From Siphonodentalium dalli (Eukaryota > Mollusca > Scaphopoda > Gadilida > Siphonodentaliidae): DNA of 64,000 nt. This document shows positions 47,930 through 58,853 of the stretch, piece after piece. The notes beneath the pieces were generated by a model. It did no database searches, was not told the origin of the DNA, and was given only the letters and a program-made list of their open reading frames with translations. How positions within the stretch are numbered: the first letter of the stretch is position 1; the number at the start of each line of letters is the position of its first letter. The DNA lies in the NCBI GenBank assembly GCA_032622095.1, contig CP136066.1:182874716-182938715 (forward strand). Direction: 5' to 3'. Made by a program: the position numbers and the translations under genes.

Positions 47930-48904
47930 AATTCACAGGGGACCATCTAGAATGCACCAAAGGGATCTACTAGGGTAACTTTTCACGAGAAAGATAATGG
48001 TGCAGGTTAGAATGCTCTAAAGTGACGCCGTTTGTGTCAGGGGCAGAACAGGGAGAGGGGCAGAAATATTTTTTGTCGCTGATTGCCACGAAACTTATAT
48101 ATAATCTTCCCTATGATATAAGGATTCTAATGGTGTGGTTTAAATATGTCAACAGTGGCGCCGTTCGTGTCAGGGGTGCACAGAAAGGGAGAGGGGCACC
48201 CAAATTGATAAAACTAATGTTAGCGCAGTGGGGCCATCTAGATGGCACCAAATGAGTCTACTAGGGGTAACGTTTTACGAGAAAGATAATGATGCGGGTT
48301 AGAATGTTCTAAAGTGACGCCGTTTGTGTCAGGGGCAGAAAGGGGAGAGGGGCAGAAATATTTTTGTCGCCGATTGCCACGAAACTGATATATAATCATC
48401 CCCATGATATAAGGATTCTAATGGTGTTGTTTAAATATGTCAACAATGGCGCCGTTCGTGTCAGGGGTGCACGGAAGGGGAGAGGGGCAACAAAATTGAT
48501 CAAACTAATTTTAGCGCCGAGGGTCTGGGTCTACTGGGGGTAACTTTTTAAGAGAAAGATAATGGTTCGGGTTTCAAAGTTCTAAAGTGACGCGGTTGTT
48601 TTCAGGGGCATAAAAGGGCAGGGGCAGAAATATTTTTTGTCGCCGATTGCTACGAAACTTACATATAATCATTCCTATGATGTGATGCATCTAATGGTGT
48701 GGTTTAAATGTGTCAAAACTGGTGCCGTTCGAGCCAGTGGTGCACAGAAGGTGAGAGGGGCGCCAAAATTTATAAAATTAATTTTAGCGCCGAGGGGTGA
48801 TCTAGATGGCACCAATGGGATCTACTAGGGGTAACTTTTAAAGATAAAGATAATGGCGTGGGTTAGAATTTTCTAAAGTGGCGCCGTTATTTTCAAGAGC
48901 AGAA
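47930..48904 (+). repeat. Tandem repeat, ~285 bp unit, left part
   Basis: Unit starts (AAAGTGACGCCG) at 48019, 48311, 48593 and 48877. Each unit comprises two related halves with GCGCCGTTCGTGTCAGGGG, GGGAGAGGGGC and GATTGCCACGAAACTTATA. The array is interrupted at 48911 by the foldback element and resumes at 53665. Small ORFs at 48022 and 48637 follow the repeats. Confidence 0.85.
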
Positions 48905-49879
48905 AAGGACAGTAGTACGGGGGGCTTGTTGGATCCACATCTAAAAATAGATTTTTTGGAGGTAAAATTGTTTGTACTAAAATATTATAAAAAAAAAAAT
49001 TCAAAACCTAATTTTTTCTCTCCAAAATTTTCAAAAAAAAATCTCAAAAATTTATAACGAGTTTTTCGCTCTCTTACTGAAAATAATATCGGCCGACTAT
49101 TAAATGTCGAATGTTTTTTAATTATCTGCGTTGCGTGTAATATCTTTTTAATATCTTTTGTTATTGGCCAACTATTTTTGTTCAAACAAATTTTAAATAT
49201 TTTTCATGAAACTCTGTTAATTTTATTAATCGATGTTTAGAAATAGCTTTATACCAATTATATGTGTATGTACTGGTCCGAGTCGCTGTAATTTTGGACA
49301 TTGACACTATAGGTATGAATGCATACATTCCAGTGTTTATCATCAGACGCGATGTTTAGAAATAGCTTTATACCAATTATATGTGTATGGACTGGTCCGA
49401 GTCGCTGTAATTTTGGACATTGTCACCATCGGTATGAATGCATACATTCCAGTGTTTATCATCAGACCCAGTCTCGTCTATTACATCATATAATTGTCTC
49501 CACAATACCTGAAATAATTTGACGCCATTACTCTTACATAAATAATAAAGAGCGTTTATTCTTTACTTCTCTATCCCGATGAAGTTATTGAGTATATGAC
49601 AGGTGTGCATTATCGCGAATTATAAATTATTGAGATGTTGTACTATTTTGAAAGCAGTCACGATCGGACGAAGAGTGTGATGCGAAATTACTACCCCTAA
49701 TGAACTGACATTCGATGGAACAAATTTTCAAGTATGTACACACACATAACCACACGCGTCAATATGGTAACACTGTATAGGTCGAAAAGAGGCACACCTT
49801 GGATAAATTTACCAAATGACTGCTATTATATCTGTTGACATCTATGAGTGTTTCGACTAGTTTGATGTTAGCTCTCACT

Positions 49880-50365
49880 CGCGTGTCTGAACATCATTAC
49901 CTGTTTAACGGGATATGATCACGTAAGGTTGATAAGCTGTGTCATTGTTAGCATTAACGCGATAATTAGTTATCAAAAATATATATACATAATACGTACA
50001 TGTGATAAGACACTCAATAATAGAAGTTGCCTTTGTGTTGTTGTTATAACAACATTACGTAATAACCACTTATAGACCTATTCATACTTACGCTCATATA
50101 TAATCTTATATAATGTTACCTCATCTGTGCTAACTATGTTAGGTAGTTATGGTATACAAATATCTATGACGAAGCTTCCTTTTATGCATGTACAGACACG
50201 CTTTCAATTAAGCTATCGATAGCGTGTCTGAACATCATTAGTTGTTTAACGGGATATGATCACGTAAGGTGATAAGCTGTGTCATTGTTAGCATTAACGC
50301 GATAATTAGTTATCAAAAATATGCATACATAATACGTACATGTGATAAGACACTCAATAATAGAT
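49880..50365 (+). repeat. ~145 bp direct repeat inside the foldback element
   Basis: GTGTCTGAACATCATTA, then TGTTTAACGGGATATGATCA and CGATAATTAGTTATCAAAAA, to GATAAGACACTCAATAATAGA, at 49880-50025 and again at 50223-50365. Confidence 0.85.
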
Positions 50366-50975
50366 GGTCATTTAGTCAAAACACAATGATGTCCTTTATC
50401 ACCCACACATTGGAGCCACACATTACTTGATGTTCACTTATACAGTTGTATGTCAATTATCAGTGGAGTGTCAGTGTACTTCATTGTGAATTAAATCACT
50501 CTGGGTTATTTGACTATAAACTATAAACATGTTACACCACAGCCGAGGGTTATTGTAATTTAATGAAAATGTCACACCGAGGTACGCCACCTTGATTGCT
50601 TTCAAAAATAGTGCAACTTACCTGTTGGTAATACACGAATGAAGAGCGTTTAACTGATACGAAATTACTACACGAATGAACTGAGTCTTGACATTTATAT
50701 TTCACATCTTTCTTAAATGTTCCAACACATACATACATAGACATAGTGTTATACAGTCTTATATGTACACACGCTACGACACCATTAAAGGTGGACAATA
50801 CACTCACGATGTGACAACATATACAGACTTAGGCATAGTGTTATACAGTCTTCTATGTACCAACGCTATGACATCATTAAAGGGGGATAATGCACGCACG
50901 GTGTGGAATGTTAAAGTGACACGAAACAAGGGACGTGATGTAATATTGGTGTTTGAATCTTAAAGAAACACAAGA
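50366..50975 (+). repeat. Diverged relatives of the 337 bp unit
   Basis: From about 50640 the GAAGAGCGTTTAACTGATACG, ACTACACGAATGAACTGA and CATAGTGTTATACAGTCTT phrases anticipate the 337 bp repeat that follows. Confidence 0.6.
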
Positions 50976-51860
50976 CACTCTAAAGGGACACTCATTATGA
51001 ATGAATGTTAACAATACAAGCGCACGAATAAAGAGCGTTGAACATATACGAAATTACTACACGAATGAATTGAACCTTGAAATTTATATTTCACATCTTA
51101 CCAACAACAGCTACAGACATAATCATAGTGTTATACTGTCTTGCATATACACACGCTATGACATCATTAAAGGAACACAAGGCACTCATTATGAATGAAT
51201 GTTAACAATAAACGCACCGGTGTTTGAATATTAAAGGAACACAATACACTCATTATGAATGAATGTTAACAATAAACGCACCGGTGTTTTTGAATATTAA
51301 AGGAACACAATGCACTCTAAAGGGACACTCATTATGAATGAATGTTAACAATACAAGCGCACGAATGAAGAGCGTTGAACATATACGAAATTACTACACG
51401 AATGAATTGAACCTTGAAATTTATATTTCACATCTTACCAACAACAGCTACAGACATAATCATAGTGTTATACTGTCTTGCATGTACACACGCTATGACA
51501 TCATTAAAGGAACACAAGGCACTCATTATGAATGAATGTTAACAATAAACGCACCGGTGTTTGAATATTAAAGGAACACAAGACACTCATTATGAATGAA
51601 TGTTAACAATAAACGCACCGGTGTTTTTGAATATTAAAGGAACACAATGCACTCTAAAGGGACACTCATTATGAATGAATGTTAACAATACAAGCGCACG
51701 AATGAAGAGCGTTGAACATATACGAAATTACTACACGAATGAATTGAACCTTGAAATTTATATTTCACATCTTACCAACAACAGCTACAGACATAATCAT
51801 AGTGTTATACTGTCTTGCATGTACACACGCTGTGACATCATTAAAGGCGGACAATCCACT
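50976..51860 (+). repeat. 337 bp tandem repeat, 2.6 copies
   Basis: Starts (CACTCTAAAGGGACACTC) at 50976, 51313 and 51650, exact 337 bp period, almost no substitutions. Within it a ~67 bp AATGAATGTTAACAATAAACG block is itself duplicated. Three identical 65-codon ORFs are repeat copies. Confidence 0.92.
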
Positions 51861-51989
51861 CACAGTGTGACAACAGATACAGACATAGGCATAGTGTTAT
51901 ACAGTCTTCTATGTACCCACGCTATGACACCATTAAAGTACATTGGATGCTAGGTCTATGACTCTTGAGTATGCACCAATCAATGAGCC

Positions 51990-52295
51990 AATGAGTAAAA
52001 AAATGAGCAAATGAGCAAGAAAATGAGCAAATGAGCAAGAAAATGAGCAAATGAGCAAGAAAATGAGCAATACAAATGAGCAAATGAGCAAAAAAATGAG
52101 TAAATGAGCAAAAAAATGAGCAAATGAGCAAGAAAATGAGCAAAATGAGCAAGAAAATGAGCAAATGAGGAAAAAAATTAGCAAAAAAATTAGCAAATGA
52201 GCAAAAAAATTAGCAAATGAGCAAAAAAATTAGCAAAATGAGCAAGAAAATGAGCAAATGAGCAATACAAATGAGCAAATGAGCAAGAGGTGAGC
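51990..52295 (+). repeat. AATGAGCA-type minisatellite
   Basis: Alternating AAATGAGC and AAGAAAATGAGCAAATGAGC units over about 300 bp. The minus-strand ORFs rich in leucine, phenylalanine and isoleucine are artefacts. Confidence 0.92.
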
Positions 52296-52804
52296 AAGTG
52301 AGCAAGTGATCATGTCGATAATAAAAAGCAGCATTTTATAGATCGAAAAGAAATTTTGTCAGAATATTGTCATCAACTCAATCAAGATCTCAACGAAACG
52401 CATTATTGACATCGATAACTATCATGGTGCATTGGCATTCATGGCCAAACAAATTTAATTCGTGTGGCTACAATACAACCTACCTATCCAAATGTCAATG
52501 CAATTATGAGTGATTTCAATATGAGCACTCTATTATATAGATATGTGTAACCTGGTGACATGATGAAATCGATTGTGATACAAAGCTAAAGTACCGCCCC
52601 ATAGGGCAGATACATAGCTAAAGTACCACTCATAGAGCAGAAGCTAAAATACCGCTCTAACGTTGTCTGAATATACAGCCCATTCATTATTATATCCGTG
52701 TTTGGTCAGTTGACCATTTTCTTCATGATCATGTTATGTAAGGGTGATGTTTTCATTCGATGCTGGTATTCTATTAATCGTTCGTAACTTTTGAGAAAGA
52801 GGAA

Positions 52805-52900
52805 CAACAACAACAACAACCGCCGCCGCAACGCCGCCGCCACAACGCCGCAACGCCGCAACGCGGCCGTCGCAACGCCGCAACGCCCCAACGCCGCAAC
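52805..52900 (+). repeat. CAA/CGCCG simple repeat
   Basis: AACAACAACAAC followed by CGCCGCAACGCCGC-type units, a GC-rich island directly against the inner end of the right arm of the foldback element. Confidence 0.9.
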
Positions 52901-53664
52901 ATAATTCGCGATAATGCACACCTGTCATATACTCAATAACTTCATCGGGATAGAGAAGTAAAGAATAAACGCTCTTTATTATTTATGTAAGAGTAATGGT
53001 GTCAAATTATTTCAGGTATTGTGGAGACAATTATATGATGTAATAGACGAGACTGCGTCTGATGATAAACACTGGAATGTATGCATTCATACCGATGGTG
53101 ACAATGTCCAAAATTACAGCGACTCGGACCAGTCCATACACATATAATTGGTATAAAGCTATTTCTAAACATCGCGTCTGATGATAAACACTGAAATGTA
53201 TGCATTCATACATATAGTGTCAATGTCCAAAATTACAGCGACTCGGACCAGTCCATACACATATAATTGGTATAAAGCTATTTCTAAACATCGATTAATA
53301 AAATTAACAGAGTTTCATGAAAAATATTTAAAATTTGTTTGAACAAAAATAGTTGGCCAATAACAAAAGATATTAAAAGATATTACACGCAACGCAAATA
53401 ATTAAAAAACATTCGACATTTAATAGTCGGTCGAGATTATTTTCAGTAAGAGAGCGAAAAACTCGTTATAAATTTTTGAGATTTTTTAAAACTTTTTTTT
53501 GAAAATTTTGGAAAAAAAAATTAGGTTTTGAATTTTTTTTTTTTATATATTTTAGTTCAAACAATTTTACCTCCAAAAAATCTATTTTTAGATGTGGATC
53601 CAAAAATATTTCTGACCCTGTCCTTAGTAGTACGGGGGGGGGGCTTCCCCGTACTACTAAGGAC

Positions 53665-54700
53665 AGGGTCAGAAATATTTTTTTTCGCCGATTGCCACGA
53701 AACTTATATATAATCATTCTTATATGAGGCATCTAATGGTGTGGTTTAAATGTATCAAAAGTGGCGCCGTTCGCGTCAGGGATGCATGGAAAAGGAGAGA
53801 GGAACCAAAATTGATTAAACTAATTTCAGCGCCGCTTTCTGCCAAATTGATATATATTCTTCTCCATGATACAAGGAATCTAATTATGTGATTTGAAGAC
53901 GCCAAATTGCTGTCGTTTGGGTGAAAGATTGTGAGGGGCACTAAATTTGATTAGAATGGGTTCAGTCGCCGATTGCCACAACACCTATACAATATAATTT
54001 CCATGATATTGGGAGTCTAGTGGTGTGGCTTAAATCTGTCAACAGTACATGGCGTCATTGGAGTCAGGGGTGCACTGAAAGGCAGAGGGGCACCAAATTG
54101 ATACGCAATATTTTTAGCGCCAATCCACCAAAGTGATACACATTCTTAATTTCTTATTCATGATACGAGGAGTCTAATCGTGTGATTTACAGACGCCATG
54201 TTTGGGTGAGAGATGGGGGATTGGCACTAAATTTTATCAAAATTTGTTTAGTCGCCGATTAGCACCACACTTATAAATAATCACCTCCAAGCTATCAGGA
54301 GTCTAATTGTGTCACAAGTGGGGCTATTCGAATCAGGGATGCATAGAGTGTGAGATGGAAAAAATAAACCGTATGTTTAGCAGTGTTTAGCGCAGATTTC
54401 CACCAGATTGATACATATTTTTCTCCCTGATACGAGGAATCTAATCGTGTGTTTTAGATACGCCCAATTGGTGCCGTTTTGGGCGAGAGATATGGGGGCC
54501 CTAAATTTGATATTAATTTGTATACTTGCCAATATTGACCAATTGTATATATATGCATTTCAATAGTGAGTCTAGGTGTGCGATTTAATGAAGACAAAGT
54601 GGCGCCGCTTCAGTCTGAAATATGGACGGGAGGGTCACCAAAACTGATACACGTTCTTCTCAAATGATATGAGGAGTCAAGGCGTGCGTGTTAAACGTAT
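53665..54700 (+). repeat. ~285 bp tandem repeat, right part
   Basis: Resumes at AGGGTCAGAAATATTTTTTT with GATTGCCACGAAACTTATA and continues as increasingly diverged half-units (GCGCCGTT, AGGGGCACC, GAGTCTAAT) to about 54700. Confidence 0.8.
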
Positions 54701-56170
54701 AGTGAGCTAGCATATCTGATACATAGAAGAAAACATTAAACGTATATTTATCATTTTATTTAAGATATACATGTACAAATATTCTTGCAAACTGGGAGAC
54801 ATCGAACCGTCAGAGGATCGCATATTATAATGGATCATGTATATATTATAACACAATTGGGTCTGTTCCATTGAGTATAGTTTCCACACAAACATTTACA
54901 ATAAACCACTCAAACGCTCACTCTGTGTCGGGCACATGTAGCTGATATACAGGCATAGCAACATTTCTTTTAAACTGAGAATATTTCGTCAATATTTAGC
55001 GCCACGAACAGAGGATCACCTGGACATTTCTTTAAAACATCTGTATCTTCATGGATATATGATAGCCAGGTGTCCTCAAAATCTAGATTGATTGATACAT
55101 CTCTCTATATATGTAAAACATAATTGCCGTCTTTTATTTTTGCGATCTAATATGTTTATGATGTTCATGTTCATGTCATAACGTATTACGTATACGCAGT
55201 TGTAAATGAATAAAAACTTTTTATTGGTGGAACGGATTAATCGCGATAAACAAAATGCGATGACAATCGACAAGGTGAGCCAATACTTATATTCCATGTG
55301 TAAGAATCATGTTTTGTGATGCTATTTGAATATACAATATATGAAAATACGCGCAAGACTTTAAGCAAGAGTATTCTCTATGCCCACCAAATATTCGCAG
55401 CATGCAGAGGGTTTCACATCACTTTAACCTGAGCAACGCCGGGTAACCCTGCTAGTGATAAAATAAACGCGACGTATTCATCGAAAACAACAATCATAAA
55501 CTTCAGCGATCGCAAGTCATTTAAATAATGGCGTGACGTCATCGCACGCGCTAATATTACACGTGTGTCTTACCAATAATTATGAAGCTGGTTTTGTAGG
55601 TTAATTATGTGATAAAAGTCAATATCTGTTTCTACTTTAGGTCCATTGTTTGAACCGATATGCGTGGTAACCAGTTCGTCAACCATATATATACAGGGTG
55701 TGTTATATAGACTGGAAATTAACAGCAGTTGGAACGTTTGGGGAAGCAGTTGGAAAAGTCCACATCAACGGATGCAAATGGAATTTCTCAGACTTGGACA
55801 TTTCAGTGTGCTTCAATTAGTGGGGTGCGCTCAATTATAAATTCCAATGAGTACCCCCCCCCCCCTCCGTGCCGTTAACCGACTACGTGGCCTCAGGGGC
55901 GGGGTCAATATGTTCAACATTACCAACAGTAATATATTTCCCACAGCTTGTTATCACAGTTTTGGACTGAAATGGCCTTCAGTTGAATATTTTCCAACCT
56001 CATGCATTTGGGTGTGAGTAACGTTGGAAATTCTCAACACAAATAGAAAATATTATCTATGGTAAGTGTTGGTTTTATTGCGCCGAAAACTCAGTATTTG
56101 CGAAGGGGTCTCCGCATATTTACTATCAATCATCGATCGGTACGAATATGTCCCTTTATATTGATGACAA
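54701..56170. other. No gene seen; one retroelement-like trace
   Basis: At 55405-55460, GGGTTTCACATCACTTTAAC followed by GAGCAACGCCGGGTAACCCTGC and TAGTGATAAAAT resembles the terminal wording of common invertebrate retroelement 3' ends. A run of 15 C lies at about 55855. Confidence 0.4.
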
Positions 56171-57085
56171 CGTTCAATTCTAGATGACTCGCGCGCGGGG
56201 TTGGGTACGAGTTATCTTCATTATCACCACCAAAAAAAAAAACTAAATCATCATCATGCATCGTCGTCGTTATCATCGTCGTCGTCGTTGTCGTCGATAT
56301 CACAATCGCCATGATGATCGACAACATATTTACTATCAATATGGAACATATTTACTATCAGTTTGGAAATTTCCAACATTTGGAGAGCTTGATGCCAATA
56401 TAGATGTTAGGATTTTTCGGGTCCGTGAAGTAGGCACAACATTCAACATTCGTTCAACATTCGTGTGAAGTTGGCACAACATTCAACATTCGTTCAACAT
56501 TCAATTGTTCTTGTACATAATTGTTTTTAACGTGAATTGATTAAGTGGGTCGTATATATAGCACCCCTATCACAACTATAAAGTTTTAGATACTTCGATA
56601 CTCATTTTTGAGGAATTTTAATTCAGGTAGATAGACAGACAGAGGGCACATCATATACGCATGATCGGAACGGGCCCATATGTGTACCATGATGGTTCTT
56701 TAATTCTCCATATGGCCCACGCCTAGCAAGTGTGCATGGTTTTCGCTGGCGAATGTTGAACATTCGTCCAACATTCGTGTGAAGTTAGCATAACATTCAA
56801 CATTCAACATTCGTTCAACATTCAATTTTTCTTGTACATCAGTTTTTTTTTACATTATTTGAATAAGTGGATCGTATATATTGCGCTCTATTAAAATCAG
56901 AGTATTTGATACTCAGGATATTTAATTCGGGCAGAGATAGAGGGTACATCATATACCCATGATCGGATCGGGCCCAGATTTGCAGGGATGTGTACACTCC
57001 AGATGGTAGACATTAATTCACAAAAGAGCCCCCGCCTAGCAAGTGTAGTTTTTGCTGGCGAATGTTGAACAGATCATGGGAATAT
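56171..57085. repeat. 0.91 kb direct repeat flanking the LINE, left copy
   Basis: Matches 61970-62885 with only about half a dozen differences noticed (single substitutions, a 1 bp and a 2 bp indel). It starts CGTTCAATTCTAGATGACTC and ends CAGATCATGGGAATAT. It contains two tandem ~365 bp units rich in ACATTCGTTCAACATTC. The 70-codon ORF at 56256 is a CGTCGT-repeat artefact. Confidence 0.9.
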
Positions 57086-57263
57086 ATATATATCTTTAAT
57101 TCCTCCATATAAATGAAGATATGATATACACATGTAATACAAGAACATACAAAAACAAAAGAACATAGGAACGAGAACATAACATATATACATGTACACA
57201 CTTTATGTATGTGCAAAGCAAAACGAATATAGATGGAAACAGATCGGCCGAGCACACGAACAA

Positions 57264-57266
57264 GAC

Positions 57267-57298
<32 letters not shown>

Positions 57299-57299
57299 C
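57264..57299 (+). repeat. (GA)n microsatellite in the LINE 3' region
   Basis: Interrupted GAGA tract. On the LINE's coding strand it is (TC)n. Confidence 0.9.
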
Positions 57300-57646
57300 G
57301 CCGGATACAGATAGAGACAGTATGGGAAAATAGAATGAAATGAGTTAAGTTAGAGAAAAGTGGGGAGAAACAGAGAGGGGTTAATTGATGCTAGATAATC
57401 CTAAATTCATGGAGAACTGTAGCACCCAGCCGACCACACGACCAGATGTTCACTCACATCACAGTTGTCAGACACCGTTGTTGGACATTACAAACAAATA
57501 GTAGACCCAACACAACACCATTGTATATAAGAGGGCTACCAATTATTTATATTTGTCAACAATGGTGACTTTCTTCTCCCACTGACTACATGTATATAAG
57601 TGACAAACAATTATGACGCCAATGACGAACGATGGTTCCATTCGCA

Positions 57647-58291
57647 CTACAGCGCCCTAGTCGCCTTCAAGAAGTATCTCAATATGGTTTGAGGTGGAAT
57701 GCATGCAATGTCCAAAAGTTCAATAGGCAAATATCCTAGAAAGAGGGCAATAAGTCTCTGCTGATCAAAAGAATCCACAAGTTGAAATGCCCCTAAAGGC
57801 AACATATCTATAAAGTGATACCAAAAATTATTACGCGACGCTGCAAGTTCTGGGCAAACCGCTATAATGTGTTGCGGTAGGTCTATATAACTTCGCGCAC
57901 ATAACATGCACTGAGTTTCGCCAGCAAAATTTCGGTAACACAGTAGCTGTGTCGCGATGAAAAATGACTCCTTCTCATCTGGGTACTTTTGGCAGACTTT
58001 CCATAAAAACGATAATTCTGGACTGCTGTGAACCAAACGAAATCTATCAAAGGTGGGTTCCGTGCGCACCCTGTGAGACCATTCAGATTTCCAAACATGA
58101 CTGCCCTGTTTCGATAGGGTTTTCCAAACTGTTTTCTCTGGAAACAGAGCTGTTGATATGTATTGAGACATATAGGAGGACAAACTCCAGTTATCAAGAA
58201 TACTGAATAGGTCCTGAAAAAACACATTCTTCGATGCAGTGTTGGATTCATATGAAAAGCTCAGTAATCTGATAATAAATACATCTTTAAC
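57647..58291 (-). pseudogene. LINE polyprotein, C-terminal part after the frameshift
   Basis: This continues the reverse transcriptase polyprotein after a one-base shift in a run of eight A on the coding strand (58294-58301). It carries a CX2CX9HX4C knuckle (CMLCARSYIDLPQHIIAVC) about 95 residues before the end and stops at 57647. The same knuckle spacing occurs in the fragment at 11724-12656. The GTG at 58225 sometimes taken as a start is just an internal valine. Confidence 0.8.
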
Positions 58292-58853
58292 AGTTTTTTT
58301 TAGACTCGAGTAAACAAAATGACGAAAACAAGGACACTTTTCTACAATTAATGAATGTGATTAAAGGAGGAATACCAAGCAGACCCAAGACCATGTCTGT
58401 GCTAGTCCTAGTTTTGAGGCCTTGTATAAGTTTGAGGCACATACGATGTGCTTTCTCTAGTTGAACAGTGTCCGATTGAGAGAGACCACACAAAAAATCA
58501 CTACCGTATAAGCCTCGCGGTAAGACCACGGACTTGTAAATCTTGAGAGAGTTCGCTGGGGTAATACCGCCTGCATGCAGGCCAGCATTAGCCAAAGAGA
58601 AGAAAGCATTCTTCGTTTTTGTACAAATATTGTCAACAAGTTTTGAGCGAAAATTATATTTCTCAAGCGGAATACCTAAATGAGTAACACTGTCGGTTTC
58701 TGTTAGGCCATGAGAAGACATGTGCCAGTTCTTATGACGTTTAAGTGCTGCGTTAGCACTTTCATTGAAAACAATGACATGGGTTTTGTTTGGGTTGTAT
58801 CTATAACGCCATTTCAAGCTATATTCGACACATATATCGACAAGAGACTGAAG
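58287..58853 (-). pseudogene. LINE polyprotein, middle part after the in-frame stop
   Basis: Same frame as the 799-codon ORF upstream, directly past its TGA (58856-58854): 12 codons, then a methionine and 176 more. Contains the later RT and thumb region: NPNKTHVIVFNES, THLGIPLEKYNF and TRTSTDMVLGLLG. It ends prematurely at 58287 because of the A-run shift. Confidence 0.82.

Larger units (their letters stand above)
48911..53658. mobile_element. 4.75 kb foldback element with ~715 bp inverted arms
   Basis: The left arm (48911-49623) and right arm (52901-53658) are near-identical inverted copies, including a 67-codon ORF present in both (49319-49522 plus, 53002-53205 minus). Outermost bases are AGTAGTACGGGG and the complement. 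AAGGAC flanks both sides (48905-48910 and 53659-53664), a candidate 6 bp duplication inside a broken unit of the 285 bp array. The interior is made of tandem repeats, with no transposase, integrase or polymerase frame. Long arms, AGT start and 6 bp duplication recall Polinton/Maverick ends, so a deletion derivative is possible; this is inference. Confidence 0.75.

Noticed and set aside
51922-52196. Leucine/phenylalanine-rich 80-87 codon minus ORFs resembling membrane proteins
   Set aside because: They are translations of the AATGAGCA simple repeat.
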